In this document: piece after piece, positions 61,999-64,000 of the stretch
Layout of the letters: every line of letters starts with the position of its first letter
Numbering within the stretch: position 1 is the stretch's first letter
Assembly (NCBI RefSeq): GCF_004151485.1
Contig: NZ_SBFF01000001.1
Span: forward strand, 248,001-312,000
DNA length: 64,000 nucleotides
Reading direction: 5' to 3'
Source of the DNA: Sphingosinicella sp. CPCC 101087
GTDB lineage: Bacteria; Pseudomonadota; Alphaproteobacteria; Sphingomonadales; Sphingomonadaceae
The notes under the pieces: model-generated
The model's input: the letters and a program-made list of their open reading frames with translations, nothing else
Database searches by the model: none
Told to the model about the DNA's origin: nothing
Program-made: the position numbers and the translations under genes

Positions 61999-62289
61999 AT
62001 GTCCAGCATGGCGGGGCTTGGCGAGGCGCAGGACAGGCTGGTGGTGAGCAAGCGGCGCATGACGATGGGAATCCTGACAGCGGCGCTACTGCTTCTGCTC
62101 GGACGTGGCTGGGTCATATCTCCGCCTCCCACGCCCGATGCCCGGGCGGCCATGCCCACGCAGCAACAAGAGATGGATCGGATCATTGCCTCCCTGCAGC
62201 CAGCGAAGCGGTGGCGGCCGCTGGTTGCCATTGTCGGCATCAATGATGGAACGGAGACAGCTGGATATTCAATGACGGCGGAGCGATGA
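61999..62289 (+). pseudogene. Truncated membrane-anchored DJ-1/PfpI family gene, 5' remnant
   Basis: The 96-codon frame has a membrane helix (about 24-42), a Pro-rich linker, a helix (QQQEMDRIIASLQPAKRWRP), then LVAIVGINDGTETAGYSM and a stop. That last section is how membrane-anchored DJ-1/PfpI proteins begin their catalytic domain (usually GTETTDYLMP and about 250 more residues). Here the domain ends after its first strand, so I read it as the 5' end of a decayed or deleted gene. A short real protein cannot be excluded. Confidence 0.5.
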
Positions 62290-62364
62290 GTTTCGGAGGC
62301 TCGCGCTTTGGCCGACAGCGGCAGCCGGAGACCCAGTTCAAGCTCTTGGAGAGGGAGAGTGCTC

Positions 62365-62748
62365 ATGTCAGACGAAGCTGAAATCCGAATGATGCTGGAC
62401 CGTTGGGCGGCCGCCGTACGCGCACATGATCTTGAAACGATCCTGGAGCAGCGAAGCCCGGACATCGTGATGTTCGACGTTCCCGAGCCGCTTCAGGCAA
62501 AAGGCCTCGAAGCCTATCGAGACGGCTGGAAGCTCTATTTTGGCGACGAGGGTTCCCGGCTGTTCGAGCTGCGAGAAACCCATATCGTTGCCGGCGACGG
62601 AGTCGCTTGGGTACGGGCGATCCTTCGCTGCACAACGTCGCCCGATCCTGCGGGGCGACTCACGATGGGTCTTCGCAAGGTCGGCGGCCGCTGGGTCGTT
62701 GAGCACGAGCATCATTCCTTCCCCGTGGGGCTCGGCGAGGGAGAATGA
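62365..62748 (+). CDS. SnoaL/NTF2-like protein (SgcJ/EcaC type)
   Basis: This 127-residue protein has the NTF2-like cone fold pattern: EIRMMLDRWAAAVRAHDLETIL, DIVMFDVPEPLQAKGLEAYRDGWK, then strands with VAWVRAILRCTT and WVVEHEHHSFPV. The double His at the end is shared with the SgcJ/YybH branch. Such proteins bind or isomerise small molecules; substrate unknown. ATG 62365 follows a GGGAGAG ribosome site. Confidence 0.82.
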   Translation: MSDEAEIRMMLDRWAAAVRAHDLETILEQRSPDIVMFDVPEPLQAKGLEAYRDGWKLYFGDEGSRLFELRETHIVAGDGVAWVRAILRCTTSPDPAGRLTMGLRKVGGRWVVEHEHHSFPVGLGEGE

Positions 62749-62836
62749 ACCGGTTTGCCGTCGCGCCCGAGCTGTTATCTGTCGAGGCTGCCACCCGTGA
62801 TCGCCGCGGCGCGATCGAGGAGAGAAGGACAGCGCT

Positions 62837-64000
62837 TTGATTACAAGGCGCCAATCACCAACTCGCGCAGCGCCCGTAGTCGCGCCCAGGATAAGCATTC
62901 CCACGAACCTTCGAGTGGAGCACTTGGAGGAGGCGCTTGGGATAGATTTCGAGCCGCCGAGACTGTCCTGGTGGCTCCCTCTCGGAGCTCGAGAACAGGT
63001 TGCGTATCAGCTTCGGACAAAAGAGTGGGATTCAGGCAAAGTCGAGTCCGGGAACAGCTTGTTGGTGCCGTTTCCCGGCGAACTGCAATCCCGCCAAAGC
63101 GTCGAGTGCGCCGTCAAGGTCTGGACCGACCAAGGTGAAAGCAGATGGTCCGAGCCCGTGCGGTGGGAAATGGGGCTACTTGATCCGAATGATTGGAAAG
63201 CCAGCTGGATCGAGCCGCCCGAGGGCGACGATATCCCGCCTGGCGGCAAACGTCCCGGCTGGCACCTTCATCACGCATTTACGACGGCGCAGGCACCAAC
63301 CCACGCCCGCTTCTATGCAACTGCGCAGGGGATTTACGAAATCCATCTGAACGGATCGCAGGTCGGCGATATCGAGCTGACTCCGGGCTTCACAAGCTAT
63401 GACAGGATTCTGCAGTATCAGACCTATGATGTCGGAGGTCTGATCCGCTCGGGCCTTAACAGGATAGACGTCATCTTGTCCGACGGCTGGTATCGCGGAC
63501 AGACCGGCGCCTTCCGGCAGTTCGATCAGTTCGGGGAGCGCACCGCTTTTCTCGCCCAACTAGAGATGAGCTTCGCCGACGGTTCCCGGCAGCTCGTCAT
63601 AACCGATAAGGAATGGCGTGCGACGATCGGAGCCGTGCGAGCGGCCGACCTGATGCAGGGTGTGATCATGGACTTTCGATGTTCTGCGCACGCCTTGCCG
63701 TCCAGTGGGAAGCGAGCCGTGGAATGGAACGCGGTGAACGTTGCCGATCACGACCTGGCGCGGCTCCGTGCTTCCCCCTCGCCTCCGGTTCGGCAGATCG
63801 CCGAGATCGAGCCGGCCGAGATTCGCGCCCTGGATGAGCACCGACAAATAATCGATCTGGGTCAAAACATTGCAGGATGGCTACGGCTGCGTGATCTGGG
63901 GCCAGCGCATGTCCGGTTACGGCTGACCTACGGAGAAGCCCTCGACGCCAACGGCGATGTAACGACCGACAATATCGATTCGACCGCGAATGCCGAAGAG
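62837..64000 (+). CDS. Alpha-L-rhamnosidase, GH78 (N-terminal part, cut by window edge)
   Basis: The frame is open for 388 codons to the window end. It shows the GH78 N-terminal order: a short Ig-like strand with NLRVEHLEEALGIDFEPPRLSWW, WSEPVRWEMGLLDPNDWKASWIEPP, the lectin-like domain with IYEIHLNGSQVGDIELTPGFTSYD and VILSDGWYRGQTGAF, and the start of the linker domain QNIAGWLRLRDLGPAHVRL. The catalytic barrel lies beyond the window. The likely start is TTG 62837, with AAGGA 7 bases upstream, because the previous stop (62798-62800) leaves no ATG. No signal peptide is visible, which suggests a cytosolic enzyme acting on imported rhamnosides. Confidence 0.88.
   Translation, partial: MITRRQSPTRAAPVVAPRISIPTNLRVEHLEEALGIDFEPPRLSWWLPLGAREQVAYQLRTKEWDSGKVESGNSLLVPFPGELQSRQSVECAVKVWTDQGESRWSEPVRWEMGLLDPNDWKASWIEPPEGDDIPPGGKRPGWHLHHAFTTAQAPTHARFYATAQGIYEIHLNGSQVGDIELTPGFTSYDRILQYQTYDVGGLIRSGLNRIDVILSDGWYRGQTGAFRQFDQFGERTAFLAQLEMSFADGSRQLVITDKEWRATIGAVRAADLMQGVIMDFRCSAHALPSSGKRAVEWNAVNVADHDLARLRASPSPPVRQIAEIEPAEIRALDEHRQIIDLGQNIAGWLRLRDLGPAHVRLRLTYGEALDANGDVTTDNIDSTANAEE

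Overview
The window is a GC-rich, densely packed bacterial chromosome segment, most likely from Alphaproteobacteria, order Sphingomonadales. I infer this from TonB receptors grouped with SapC, JmjC-cupin and tryptophan-halogenase-like genes, an enolase-superfamily mannonate dehydratase of the type characterised in Novosphingobium, several small proteins typical of sphingomonads, a lepB-rnc-era block, and a candidate EcfG general-stress promoter (GGAAC-N16-CGTT). I see no phage, transposon, integrase or CRISPR array.

Layout. 0-3.5 kb: a truncated repeat protein, a small conserved protein, a CHASE2-EAL cyclic-di-GMP phosphodiesterase, then a Trp-rich 12-codon reading frame closed by a strong intrinsic terminator. 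3.9-13.9 kb: a carbohydrate locus with a secreted GH9 glycosidase facing a minus-strand unit of a large TonB receptor, SapC, JmjC-cupin and flavin halogenase-like protein. 14.1-19.5 kb: acyl-CoA catabolism (acyl-CoA dehydrogenase, AMACR-type CoA protein, Asp/Glu racemase-like protein, 3-hydroxyacyl-CoA dehydrogenase-type SDR, thiolase). 19.8-27.2 kb: mixed metabolism, including a coupled pgi / retropepsin-like protease / glutathione reductase operon. 27.3-33.1 kb: Ada-type regulator, MarR plus MFS plus a coupled 41-residue membrane peptide, lepB-rnc-era, and a sirtuin. 34.5-41.6 kb: a hexuronate operon (AKR, KDPG aldolase, ManD, hexuronate permease, UxaC, UxuB). 41.7-48.6 kb: LTA-synthase-like membrane protein, a small stress protein, the dapB-permease-aminotransferase-nth operon, a lipoprotein and tRNA-Arg(CCG). 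48.8-52.3 kb: a redox cassette (LysR, imine-reductase-like enzyme, azoreductase, ABM monooxygenase). 52.4-60.2 kb: an operon with a TonB receptor at each end of an ABC-2 ATPase and two DUF3526-type permeases. 60.4-64 kb: TetR/quinone reductase pair, a decayed DJ-1/PfpI gene, a SnoaL-like protein and the start of a GH78 alpha-L-rhamnosidase cut by the window edge.

How it works together. Four near-identical LacI-type palindromes (core TAGCGCT) lie before the GH9 gene, before the large TonB receptor (two copies) and on the promoter of the ManD operon, 22 kb away. This suggests that one regulator outside the window couples extracellular glycan cleavage, outer-membrane uptake and uronic acid breakdown. 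The hexuronate genes give a full route from glucuronate to pyruvate plus glyceraldehyde-3-phosphate except for KDG kinase, which is not here.

The most unusual items are the two-receptor ABC-2 operon, the Trp-rich leader-like mini-gene with its terminator, the MFS-coupled mini-protein, and several sharp palindromic operators, one with no regulator beside it. All functions are read from sequence motifs by eye; no database search was run.
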